Shown: one piece after another, positions 1-6,136 of the stretch
How the letters are laid out: every line of letters begins with the position of its first letter
Position numbering within the stretch: position 1 is the stretch's first letter
From: an uncultured Flavobacteriales bacterium
Lineage (GTDB): Bacteria > Bacteroidota > Bacteroidia > Flavobacteriales > Crocinitomicaceae
NCBI GenBank assembly: GCA_946479985.1
Contig: CAMLIF010000161.1
Coordinates: 1 to 6,262 of the forward strand
Length of the DNA stretch: 6,262 nt
Direction of reading: 5' to 3'
Made by a program: the position numbers and the translations under genes
Notes under the pieces: generated by a model
What the model saw: only the letters and a program-made list of their open reading frames with translations
Told to the model about the DNA's origin: nothing
Database searches by the model: none

Positions 1-2130
1 AAACATACTCTCTACTCCGATGCTTTCGGAACAAAATATTACACATATAAGCTCGACGATTGGGTTTTTACTTCCCAATTCTCCGACGAGAAGCTTACTC
101 AACATTTTCAAACCAATTCCCTCAAAGGTTTCGGGATTGAACAATATACCTCAGGTGTTATTGCTGCCGGTGCCATTTTGCATTATCTAAGCGAAACACA
201 GCACAATTCGGTTTCGCACATTACACAAATTCAACGTATTGAAGAAGAACGTTCGGTTTGGCTCGATCGTTTTACCATTCGGAATCTGGAGTTGATTATT
301 CCGCTGAACGAAGGCGGAAAAACGCTTTTCGATATTTTGAATGCCACGCAAACTCCCATGGGAGAACGCTTGCTCAAACGCTGGATGGTCATGCCGTTGA
401 AAACTCAGGCAGATATCGAAGCGCGGATCGATGCGGTGGATTCTTTGGTGAAAAACAGCGAATTCCGCTTCGAAGTACAGGCTGAATTAAAAGCAATCGG
501 TGATATAGAACGACTGATTTCCAAAGTGGCAGTTGGCCGTATTCATCCGAAAGAATTAAACGCGCTCAGCCAGATCCTCGGACATATTGCGCCGTTGAAA
601 GCAGCAACGGAAAAAGTAGAAAGCGCGTTGATGAAAACCCATAGTTCGCGTTTAACGGATTGTTCGGCATTTATATCTGCAGTTGAAGAAAAGATATTGC
701 CCGAACCGGCTGTAATGTTGGGAAAAGGGCCGATCATCAATTATGGTGTTCACACAGAATTGGATGAATTGCGCGCTATTTCGGCAGGAGGGAAGGAATA
801 CCTGGAAGCAATGCAGGAGCGCGAATCGGCAAGAACAGGAATCCCAAGCTTGAAGATTGCATTTAACAATGTGTTCGGTTACTACCTGGAAGTTCGAAAT
901 ACGCATAAAGACAAGGTTCCCGAGGAATGGATCCGCAAGCAGACTTTGGTGAATGCGGAACGCTATATTACTCCGGAACTGAAGGAATATGAAACAAAGA
1001 TCCTGGGCGCGGAAGATAAAATTGCTGCTATTGAGGCAAGATTGTATTCCGAATTGATTGCGGAACTGAGCCAGTATGTTCAACCGATCCAGTACAACGC
1101 ATACATTGTTGCACAATTAGACTGCCTGACATGTTTTGCCGACCGGGCGGTGGCCAATAATTACAACAAACCGGCGGTGAACGATAGTTATGATATTGAT
1201 ATCAAGGACGGCCGTCACCCGGTAATTGAAAATCAGCTGAAAGCCGGCGATTATTACGTGCCGAATGATGTTTTCCTGGATAAAGATTCCCAGCAGATTA
1301 TCATGATCACCGGCCCGAATATGTCGGGTAAAAGTGCTTTGCTGCGTCAAACGGCACTGATTGTTCTGATGGCACAAATGGGCTCATTTGTTCCTGCATC
1401 TGGTGCAACTATTGGAGTTGTAGATAAAGTGTTTACGAGGGTAGGAGCTTCCGATAATCTTTCTACCGGCGAATCAACGTTCATGGTAGAGATGAATGAA
1501 ACGTCGAGTATTCTGAATAATCTGTCGGACAGAAGTTTGATCTTATTGGATGAAATTGGTCGTGGGACCAGTACTTACGACGGAATTTCCATCGCCTGGG
1601 CCATTGCTGAATTTCTGCATCAGCACCCGAATGCAAGAGCGAAAACACTTTTCGCAACCCATTATCATGAGCTGAATGAAATGGAGGAGCAGTTCGAACG
1701 CATTAAGAACTTTACCGTTTCAATCAAAGAAACAGGGCAGAAGATTGTGTTTCTGCGCAAACTTATTCCGGGCGGAAGCGAACACAGTTTCGGAATCCAC
1801 GTTGCGAAACTGGCAGGAATGCCGAAACAGGTAATCCAGCGAGCAGAGTTGATGCTGCAGCAATTGGAAATAACGCACAGATCATCGTCTGCTTCTGCAG
1901 CACTGAACGGGAATGGTGATCTTGAGTTAGAAATAGCAGCTAATGTGAGTACACGGGAAAGAGTGAAGCAGGCCAGTGAAGCAAGCAATATGCAATTGAG
2001 CTTTTTCCAGCTGAATGATCCGGTCCTGGAACAAATCCATGAACAGTTGGTTTCTATTGATATCAATACATTGACTCCTGTTGAAGCGCTGATGAAACTG
2101 AATGAGATTAAGAAGCTGACAGGAGGATAG
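1..2130 (+). CDS. mutS: DNA mismatch repair protein MutS (5' end outside window)
   Basis: MutS recognises mismatches and small loops and recruits MutL. The frame is open from base 1, giving 709 residues. Against the usual 850-870, roughly the first 150 are missing, including the mismatch-reading N-terminal domain. A TTG at 178 is only an internal codon: the frame upstream reads as ordinary MutS connector domain. Residues are counted from base 1. Visible are the core/clamp region with FGYYLEV (292-298) and the NAERYITPELKEYE stretch after it, Walker A GPNMSGKS (438-445), the STGEST signature (488-493), Walker B LILLDE ending at D517-E518, then GRGTSTYDG, and the H-loop ATHYHE (H554). QLSFF (665-669) matches the beta-clamp-binding motif known from Bacillus MutS. 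The C-terminus (TPVEALMKLNEIK) is the normal family end. It is intact as far as visible and converges with the regulator gene. The call is secure. Confidence 0.98.
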   Translation, partial: KHTLYSDAFGTKYYTYKLDDWVFTSQFSDEKLTQHFQTNSLKGFGIEQYTSGVIAAGAILHYLSETQHNSVSHITQIQRIEEERSVWLDRFTIRNLELIIPLNEGGKTLFDILNATQTPMGERLLKRWMVMPLKTQADIEARIDAVDSLVKNSEFRFEVQAELKAIGDIERLISKVAVGRIHPKELNALSQILGHIAPLKAATEKVESALMKTHSSRLTDCSAFISAVEEKILPEPAVMLGKGPIINYGVHTELDELRAISAGGKEYLEAMQERESARTGIPSLKIAFNNVFGYYLEVRNTHKDKVPEEWIRKQTLVNAERYITPELKEYETKILGAEDKIAAIEARLYSELIAELSQYVQPIQYNAYIVAQLDCLTCFADRAVANNYNKPAVNDSYDIDIKDGRHPVIENQLKAGDYYVPNDVFLDKDSQQIIMITGPNMSGKSALLRQTALIVLMAQMGSFVPASGATIGVVDKVFTRVGASDNLSTGESTFMVEMNETSSILNNLSDRSLILLDEIGRGTSTYDGISIAWAIAEFLHQHPNARAKTLFATHYHELNEMEEQFERIKNFTVSIKETGQKIVFLRKLIPGGSEHSFGIHVAKLAGMPKQVIQRAELMLQQLEITHRSSSASAALNGNGDLELEIAANVSTRERVKQASEASNMQLSFFQLNDPVLEQIHEQLVSIDINTLTPVEALMKLNEIKKLTGG

Positions 2131-2295
2131 AGGATTGGTTTAAAAATAGCTGCTTTTTCTTCGCAGGGGAAACTCACTCTAACTGTGAGGGATTGCTTCA
2201 AATTGACAGCTTAGGAATTACAGCAAAAAGTTCGGTATAAAGTGTATCTGTGGAGAATAATTTGAGCAGATTCTGACTATTAATAAAAAAACAGA
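2131..2295. other. Convergent intergenic gap, no clear terminator
   Basis: This gap lies between the stops of mutS (+) and the Crp/Fnr gene (-). I find no ORF of note. A 5-bp hairpin (CTCAC 2173-2177 with GTGAG 2185-2189) has no following T-run. A run of seven A at 2285-2291, which is a T-run for the minus-strand transcript just past its stop, has no convincing stem before it. Termination may be Rho-dependent or use weak signals. Confidence 0.5.
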
Positions 2296-2997
2296 TCAAT
2301 AGAAATTGGCGACTTCAATCAATTTCTTTGGGGCTAAAATTCTAATTTTCCGACCTTCAGTTTCTATTAGTCCTTCTACTTTAAAATCATGTAATAAACG
2401 CACAAGAGTTTCCACCGCAACACCAACCAGGTTAGCCAGATCTTCCCTTGATAAATTAATTTCGACTGGTTCGCCATTAACGGCATCCAACTTAAACTTA
2501 TCCTTCATAATTAGTAAGCTTAATGCCAAACGTTCACGTACTGTTTTATGTGCAAAAGTTGCAATGCCGTTAATAAGTACACCGAATTCATGGCTTAAGT
2601 TGATTAATAATTTTTTTGACAAGGTCTTGGATTCTTCAAGAATATATAAAAAGTCTTTTTTAGAAATAAATCCAAGAGTAGAATTTTCTAGTGCGGATGC
2701 AGAATCAGAATAGGGTTCATCAGATAACAGAGCCGGATAACCAAATAATTCTCCACTACCATAGATATAAATTATCTGCTCCTTTCCATTCCTGTTGGTT
2801 TTGTACTTCTTTATTTTACCAGCTTTTAAAAAAAAAATACCATTCGGTCGAGTTCCTTCACTAAAAATAGAAGATCCCTTTTTGACTTTTGTTTCAATGA
2901 TATGCTCCTCCAAATAAGCCAATTCAGTTTCAGAAAGTCCCTCAAAAATTGAATTACTCCTAAAATGAAATTTGTCAATTGGAAATTCTAATGCCAT
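2296..2997 (-). CDS. Crp/Fnr-family transcriptional regulator
   Basis: This is a 233-residue regulator of normal family length. An N-terminal cyclic-nucleotide-binding-like beta-barrel (about 15-125) has the GELFG turn at 82-86, a long dimerisation helix follows (about 125-160), and the C-terminal winged helix-turn-helix covers about 150-225. The start is fixed: an in-frame TAA directly precedes the ATG. The recognition helix reads VETLVR (195-200). In E. coli FNR the corresponding VETISR contacts the TTGAT half-site through Glu and Arg, both kept here (E196, R200), while the FNR Ser is V199. There is no cysteine in the protein, so an FNR-type Fe-S cluster is excluded. Where CRP has Arg-Ser-Ala for the cAMP phosphate, this protein has D98-S99-A100, so classic cAMP binding is unlikely. 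It is divergent from pckA across a palindrome containing an FNR-type box, suggesting autoregulation and pckA control (inference). The family is certain; the signal sensed is unknown. Confidence 0.95.
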   Translation of the reverse strand: MALEFPIDKFHFRSNSIFEGLSETELAYLEEHIIETKVKKGSSIFSEGTRPNGIFFLKAGKIKKYKTNRNGKEQIIYIYGSGELFGYPALLSDEPYSDSASALENSTLGFISKKDFLYILEESKTLSKKLLINLSHEFGVLINGIATFAHKTVRERLALSLLIMKDKFKLDAVNGEPVEINLSREDLANLVGVAVETLVRLLHDFKVEGLIETEGRKIRILAPKKLIEVANFY

Positions 2998-3013
2998 TTA
3001 GCTGTATTTAAGG

Positions 3014-3021
3014 CGAATTTA
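3014..3021 (-). promoter_or_regulatory. Possible -7 element of the Crp/Fnr gene
   Basis: On the minus strand this reads TAAATTCG, one mismatch from the Bacteroidota TAnnTTTG element. A TTG lies 18 bases upstream, inside the outer left arm of the palindrome (minus-strand sense TTGATTGG). If real, the leader is only about 10-15 bases and a protein bound to the palindrome would overlap the -33 region, which fits autorepression. The support is pattern matching only. Confidence 0.35.
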
Positions 3022-3037
3022 AACATTCTCACCAAAA

Positions 3038-3086
3038 ACCAATCAACGAAAAAAATTGATCTGAATCAATTTTTTCGTTGATTGGT
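3038..3086. repeat. Long imperfect inverted repeat, probable operator
   Basis: Two 22-base arms surround a 4-base centre (CTGA, 3061-3064). The left arm is ACCAATCAACG (3038-3048), seven A (3049-3055) and TTGAT (3056-3060). The right arm is ATCAA (3065-3069), six T (3070-3075) and CGTTGATTGGT (3076-3086). The only fault is one extra A in the left tract. It carries four TTGAT/ATCAA half-sites: an inner pair facing each other across 4 bases and an outer pair flanking the A/T tracts. It lies midway between divergent starts and has no GC-rich stem with trailing T-run, so an operator is more likely than a terminator, although it could also fold as an RNA hairpin. Confidence 0.85.
3056..3069. promoter_or_regulatory. 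FNR/CRP-type binding box TTGAT-CTGA-ATCAA
   Basis: This is an exact match to the E. coli FNR consensus TTGAT-N4-ATCAA, centred at 3062.5. It lies about 59 bases upstream of the regulator start and about 90 bases upstream of the pckA start. Relative to the proposed pckA -7 element, the centre falls near -60 to -65, the classical class I activation position (inference). The neighbouring gene encodes a regulator whose recognition helix keeps the FNR Glu and Arg contacts, making it the obvious candidate to bind. Confidence 0.75.
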
Positions 3087-3113
3087 GTCAATGGAAAAAA
3101 ACATGCTTAAGGA

Positions 3114-3121
3114 TACTTTTG
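3114..3121 (+). promoter_or_regulatory. Probable pckA -7 promoter element
   Basis: The sequence TACTTTTG fits the Bacteroidota -7 consensus TAnnTTTG exactly, 38 bases before the pckA start codon. No good TTG -33 element sits 19-21 bases upstream, which would fit a promoter that depends on an activator bound at the upstream palindrome. The start site is estimated near 3125-3128. This is pattern evidence only. Confidence 0.5.
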
Positions 3122-3159
3122 TCCGATCAATGAAATAACATTGTTCAGAATAATTAAAC

Positions 3160-4773
3160 ATGGAAATTGCAGAAGACATACAAGTGCAACAACTAAACAT
3201 TCCCTCATTAGTCAAGGTAAAGAAAGTTCATTACAATTTATCGACATCACAATTAGTGAAGGAGACAATTGAACGAAAACAGGGTGTTCTCACAAGTTCA
3301 GGAGCATTGGCATGTGATACAGGTGAATTTACCGGTCGCTCTCCTAAAGATAAATATATCGTTAAAGATGCAATTACATCCGATACTGTTTGGTGGGGAG
3401 ATATAAATCAACCTTTTGAGAGTGCTGATTTTGAAATAGTTTACAATAGAGTAATTGAACATCTAAAATACAAGGAGGTTTTTGTTCGGGATGCTTATGC
3501 ATGTGCGTCGCCAGAGCATAAGTTATCAATTCGTGTCTTAACAGAGTCCCCATGGCAAAATCTATTCGCAAACAACCTGTTCTTGCGTCCAACCTCAGAT
3601 GAGTTAAAGGATTTTAATTATGAATGGTTGATTATTTCTGCACCAAGCTTTCGTGCGAATCCTGCAATCGACAAAACTCGTCAGCATAACTTCACAATTA
3701 TTGACTTCACACGTAAAGTAATCTTAATCGGTGGAAGTGCTTACACAGGGGAAATTAAAAAGGGAATTTTCTCGGTTCTGAATTATATACTGCCTCAAAA
3801 TAAAGGGGTGCTTTCAATGCATTGTTCGGCTAATATCGGTGAAAAAGGAGATACAGCTATCTTTTTTGGTTTATCGGGTACTGGTAAGACAACTCTTTCG
3901 GCAGATCCTTCACGCAAATTAATTGGTGACGATGAACATGGCTGGGATGCGGACACTGTTTTTAATATTGAAGGTGGATGCTACGCCAAGTGTGTGAATT
4001 TAACTCAGGAAAAAGAACCGCAAATTTTTAACGCAATTAAATATGGAACATTGCTTGAGAATGTGAATTTTATTCCTAACACATTAGATGTTGATTATTC
4101 AAACATTGAAAAAACTGAAAATACTCGTGCTGCATACCCTATTGACTACATTAAGAATGCTGTAGAGCCATCTATAGGAACAAAACCAAAAAACATATTC
4201 TTTCTAACGTGTGATGCATTCGGGGTGTTACCACCTATATCTCAGCTTACCCGCGAACAGGCCATGTATCATTTTATTTCCGGTTATACTGCTAAAGTGG
4301 CTGGAACAGAAACTGGTATCACAGAGCCCCAAAGCACCTTTTCAGCTTGTTTTGGGAAACCCTTTCTCCCGTTACACCCAATAAAATATGCTGAAATGCT
4401 CGGAAAAAAGCTGGACGAAACAAAAGCAAAGGTATGGTTAGTCAACACAGGATGGACTGGCGGGTCTTATGGGGTTGGTGAACGTATTAATTTGAATTAT
4501 ACGCGTTCAATGATTTCGGCAGCTTTAAATGGTGATCTCGATAAAGTTGTATATGTTAATCACCCTATTTTCGGGTTAAAAATGCCAACGGAATGTCCAA
4601 ATGTGCCTCAAACTGTTTTAATACCGAAAAATACCTGGAGTGACAAGCTGGCTTATGATACACAAGCATTAGATCTGGCGGATCAATTCATTTCCAATTT
4701 CAGTATATATAGCAGTGAAGCTTCGGATAGTATTCTTGAAGGCGGACCAATTTTAAATCGTATTAAACAATAG
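3160..4773 (+). CDS. pckA: Phosphoenolpyruvate carboxykinase (ATP)
   Basis: This cytosolic enzyme converts oxaloacetate and ATP to PEP, CO2 and ADP. It is the entry step to gluconeogenesis and can run in reverse to fix CO2 in fermenting cells. The 537 residues match the usual length of about 540. The start is firm, with an in-frame TAA nine bases upstream. Active-site motifs are all present: substrate arginine in TGRSPKDK (R60), GGSAYTGEIKKG with Y195 and K200/K201, metal-ligand H221 in MHCSAN, the P-loop GLSGTGKTT (237-245, K243), kinase-2 GDDEHGWD with D257-D258, R323 in NTRAAYP, and the late NTGWTGGSYGVGERI segment. The GLSGTGKT loop marks the ATP-dependent rather than the GTP-dependent family. 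It is divergent from the Crp/Fnr gene behind a palindromic operator, and a gcvH relic starts nine bases after its stop. No Shine-Dalgarno is evident, as is common in Bacteroidota. Confidence 0.98.
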   Translation: MEIAEDIQVQQLNIPSLVKVKKVHYNLSTSQLVKETIERKQGVLTSSGALACDTGEFTGRSPKDKYIVKDAITSDTVWWGDINQPFESADFEIVYNRVIEHLKYKEVFVRDAYACASPEHKLSIRVLTESPWQNLFANNLFLRPTSDELKDFNYEWLIISAPSFRANPAIDKTRQHNFTIIDFTRKVILIGGSAYTGEIKKGIFSVLNYILPQNKGVLSMHCSANIGEKGDTAIFFGLSGTGKTTLSADPSRKLIGDDEHGWDADTVFNIEGGCYAKCVNLTQEKEPQIFNAIKYGTLLENVNFIPNTLDVDYSNIEKTENTRAAYPIDYIKNAVEPSIGTKPKNIFFLTCDAFGVLPPISQLTREQAMYHFISGYTAKVAGTETGITEPQSTFSACFGKPFLPLHPIKYAEMLGKKLDETKAKVWLVNTGWTGGSYGVGERINLNYTRSMISAALNGDLDKVVYVNHPIFGLKMPTECPNVPQTVLIPKNTWSDKLAYDTQALDLADQFISNFSIYSSEASDSILEGGPILNRIKQ

Positions 4774-4782
4774 ATTAAAATA

Positions 4783-5020
4783 ATGAAATTTCCGGATAAA
4801 CTTTCTTACACCGAAAATCATGAACAGATTGAATTTATGGATGAAATCGCTATTGCAGGAATTACTGATTTTGCCCGGTAAAAACAGTTTCGGATTTATT
4901 CTTGCCCATCAATGGTGGTTCTGTCCGTAAATCCTGCTGTTAACAGGGCTCCTGAAATTGTTAATTCAGATTCCTATTATCCATTTTGAATATGAGTTCT
5001 ATTAACATCGCTGATTCATG
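4783..5020 (+). pseudogene. gcvH: Decayed gcvH (glycine cleavage system H protein)
   Basis: GcvH is the lipoyl carrier of the glycine cleavage system, normally about 126 residues. The pieces here are in family order. From the ATG at 4783 a 32-codon frame reads MKFPDKLSYTENHE through AGITDFAR and stops at TAA 4879. The frame two bases over then reads VKTVSDLFLPINGGSV (4878-4925), the lipoyl-lysine region, with that lysine at 4881-4883. Back in the first frame, VNPAVNRAPEIVNSDSYY (4927-4980) matches the C-terminal part before a TGA at 4987. A final stretch, ILNMSSINIAD (4983-5015), may be the last strand, shifted again. About 30 residues between DFAR and VKTVSD are deleted, and there are at least two frame breaks. 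It cannot make a working carrier. The identity is strong from motif order; the 3' limit is approximate. Its position right behind pckA suggests a former pckA-gcvH transcript. Confidence 0.85.
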
Positions 5021-5041
5021 TAAACGAGGAAAACATCTTTG

Positions 5042-5131
5042 ATGATACGGTTTATAGACCTTGTTGGATTAGAAAAAATAGGCGAGTGTCCTGAACCCGG
5101 CTTTCTAATGAAAAATGATTTTAGAAATTAA
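5042..5131 (+). other. Short open frame of unknown status
   Basis: The stretch between the gcvH relic and the SAM-fold gene holds one 29-codon ATG frame (begins MIRFIDLVGLEK, ends with TAA at 5129-5131). I do not recognise it. It has no membrane segment and no visible ribosome site, and it may be the remnant of another broken gene. Nothing else is seen between about 5020 and 5163, including no clear promoter or terminator. Confidence 0.2.
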
Positions 5132-5163
5132 ATCTTAATACAGAGATTTTGTACAATACCAAT

Positions 5164-5910
5164 ATGAATTTTATAACCCAAATTTCCAGTTATTTTTATC
5201 CGGTTACGATTGAAAAAAGAAAAGGTAATTATTTACCTCTCTTAGAAGTGAATTTAAGAAATGGCAAATATCTGCTGGATGGTAAAAAAGTGAATTATTC
5301 ATTCGGTTCTCTTCACATGCTTTTCGTTAGTGCCTTCGCACATCATAAGATACAACAGCGTGATATCAAAAATGTGTTAATCCTTGGCTTTGGCGCTGGA
5401 AGTGTAGCACACATACTTCAAAAAGAACTCCGTTTAAATTGTAAAATAACAGGTGTCGAGATGGATCCGGTTGTTTTAGAATTGGCAAACCAATATTTTG
5501 ATTTAAAAAGTTATCAAAATACTCAAGTAGTGTGCGATGATGCTTTTCATTTTGTCTCTCATGATACAAATATGTACGATTTAATTGTTATTGATTTATT
5601 TATTGAAAGACGTGTGCCAAAGGCTTTTTTGAGCAGCAATTTTATCAAACAAGTAAAACAACGACTTAATCCCGAAGGCTTCATCTTTTATAATCGAATC
5701 AATGATAATGCACACCAGGAAGAGGAAACCAAAGTGCTTATCGGTACAATGAATGAACTATTGGAAGATGAACTTGATGTTTTTAAACTCGATCAAAATG
5801 GTACCAATAATTCTGTTTTGGTTCACCATGCCAGTATCAACCAGGGAGCGAAAGGATTATATCAAGTGGAAGAAATGGCTTGTCTCGATTCATGTAATGA
5901 AATTGTATGA
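5164..5910 (+). CDS. Spermidine-synthase-like SAM-fold protein (probable methyltransferase)
   Basis: This is a 248-residue class I Rossmann-fold protein of the spermidine/spermine synthase-like group. Visible motifs are VLILGFGAGS (71-80, nucleotide loop I), the acidic loop GVEMDP (97-102, E99), DDA (125-127) and YDLIVIDLF (138-146), followed by VPKAFLSSNF and a late-strand motif around NPEGFIFYN. True spermidine synthases have a catalytic Asp in a D-S-S-D-P type segment after this strand. Here the residues are D-L-F-I-E, so aminopropyl transfer is unlikely and SAM-dependent methyl transfer or another ligand role is more plausible. The N-terminus lacks the full beta-hairpin domain of SpeE. 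I chose the ATG at 5164; a TTG at 5149 in the same frame would add five residues. The stop overlaps the next start as ATGA. The substrate cannot be deduced. Confidence 0.85.
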   Translation: MNFITQISSYFYPVTIEKRKGNYLPLLEVNLRNGKYLLDGKKVNYSFGSLHMLFVSAFAHHKIQQRDIKNVLILGFGAGSVAHILQKELRLNCKITGVEMDPVVLELANQYFDLKSYQNTQVVCDDAFHFVSHDTNMYDLIVIDLFIERRVPKAFLSSNFIKQVKQRLNPEGFIFYNRINDNAHQEEETKVLIGTMNELLEDELDVFKLDQNGTNNSVLVHHASINQGAKGLYQVEEMACLDSCNEIV

Positions 5911-6017
5911 AGAAGCTGATCGATATATATAAAAAGTATAGTAACTATTTTATTGATGTTTGGCAGTATCTTGCTATCATTTTGATTATGGTAATAGCGG
6001 CACTGTTCATTCTTTAA
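5907..6017 (+). CDS. Small single-pass membrane protein, 36 residues
   Basis: The start codon overlaps the stop of the upstream SAM-fold gene (ATGA, 5907-5910), typical of translational coupling. The first 17 residues are polar and basic (MKKLIDIYKKYSNYF), followed by a hydrophobic run of about 19 residues (VWQYLAIILIMVIAALFIL) to the end, leaving no periplasmic domain. By the positive-inside rule the N-terminus would be cytoplasmic. The overlap and the clean amphipathic-plus-helix layout support a real gene, but I know no family for it. It could be an anchor or accessory subunit for a membrane enzyme, or simply a chance frame. Confidence 0.6.
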   Translation: MKKLIDIYKKYSNYFIDVWQYLAIILIMVIAALFIL

Positions 6018-6136
6018 AGATTAAGTCATGAACTGAATTAGGTCCCGTGCCAGGTGGAGTAAGAATGTGGTTGCGCCAGGGAATCTGATGTATTAGAAAG
6101 ATCAGAATTCGGGTATATGAAGAAACAAACTGAGAG
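6018..6136. other. Gap before DUF983 gene, unexplained content
   Basis: No complete gene is visible. Bases 6048-6090 are more GC-rich than the flanks and hold two GCCAGG copies (6050-6055, 6074-6079). One frame reads RSRARWSKNVVAPGNLMY before a stop, and another reads VPGGVRMWLRQGI. Neither is a family I recognise. The stretch could be a leader or another gene remnant. No terminator or tRNA is seen. Confidence 0.3.

Noticed and set aside
652..1116. Minus-strand open frame of 154 codons inside mutS (also others at 543-740, 1117-1377, 1665-2201)
   Set aside because: They lie opposite a strongly conserved mutS frame, are rich in Cys, Phe and Ser as antisense translations often are, and show no family motif.
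178..2130. mutS beginning at the TTG at 178
   Set aside because: The frame is open to base 1 and the upstream residues (e.g. FSDEKLTQHFQTNSLKGF) are normal MutS sequence, so this is an internal codon of a gene cut by the window edge.
2173..2189. CTCAC/GTGAG hairpin as mutS terminator
   Set aside because: The stem is only 5 bp and is followed by mixed sequence without a T-run.
2306..2713. Plus-strand open frame of 135 codons opposite the regulator gene
   Set aside because: It is a shadow of the Crp/Fnr coding strand; the minus-strand frame carries the complete domain architecture.
3038..3086. The long palindrome as a bidirectional terminator
   Set aside because: It lies between divergent starts, where no transcript needs to end, and the stem is AT-rich without a trailing T-run.
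3128..3143. Small inverted repeat CAATG-N6-CATTG in the pckA leader
   Set aside because: The arms are short in AT-rich DNA and lie at or after the predicted start site; this could occur by chance and differs from the TTGAT half-site layout.
5149..5163. TTG start for the SAM-fold gene
   Set aside because: It would add only five residues with no family support and no ribosome site; the ATG at 5164 is the simpler choice.
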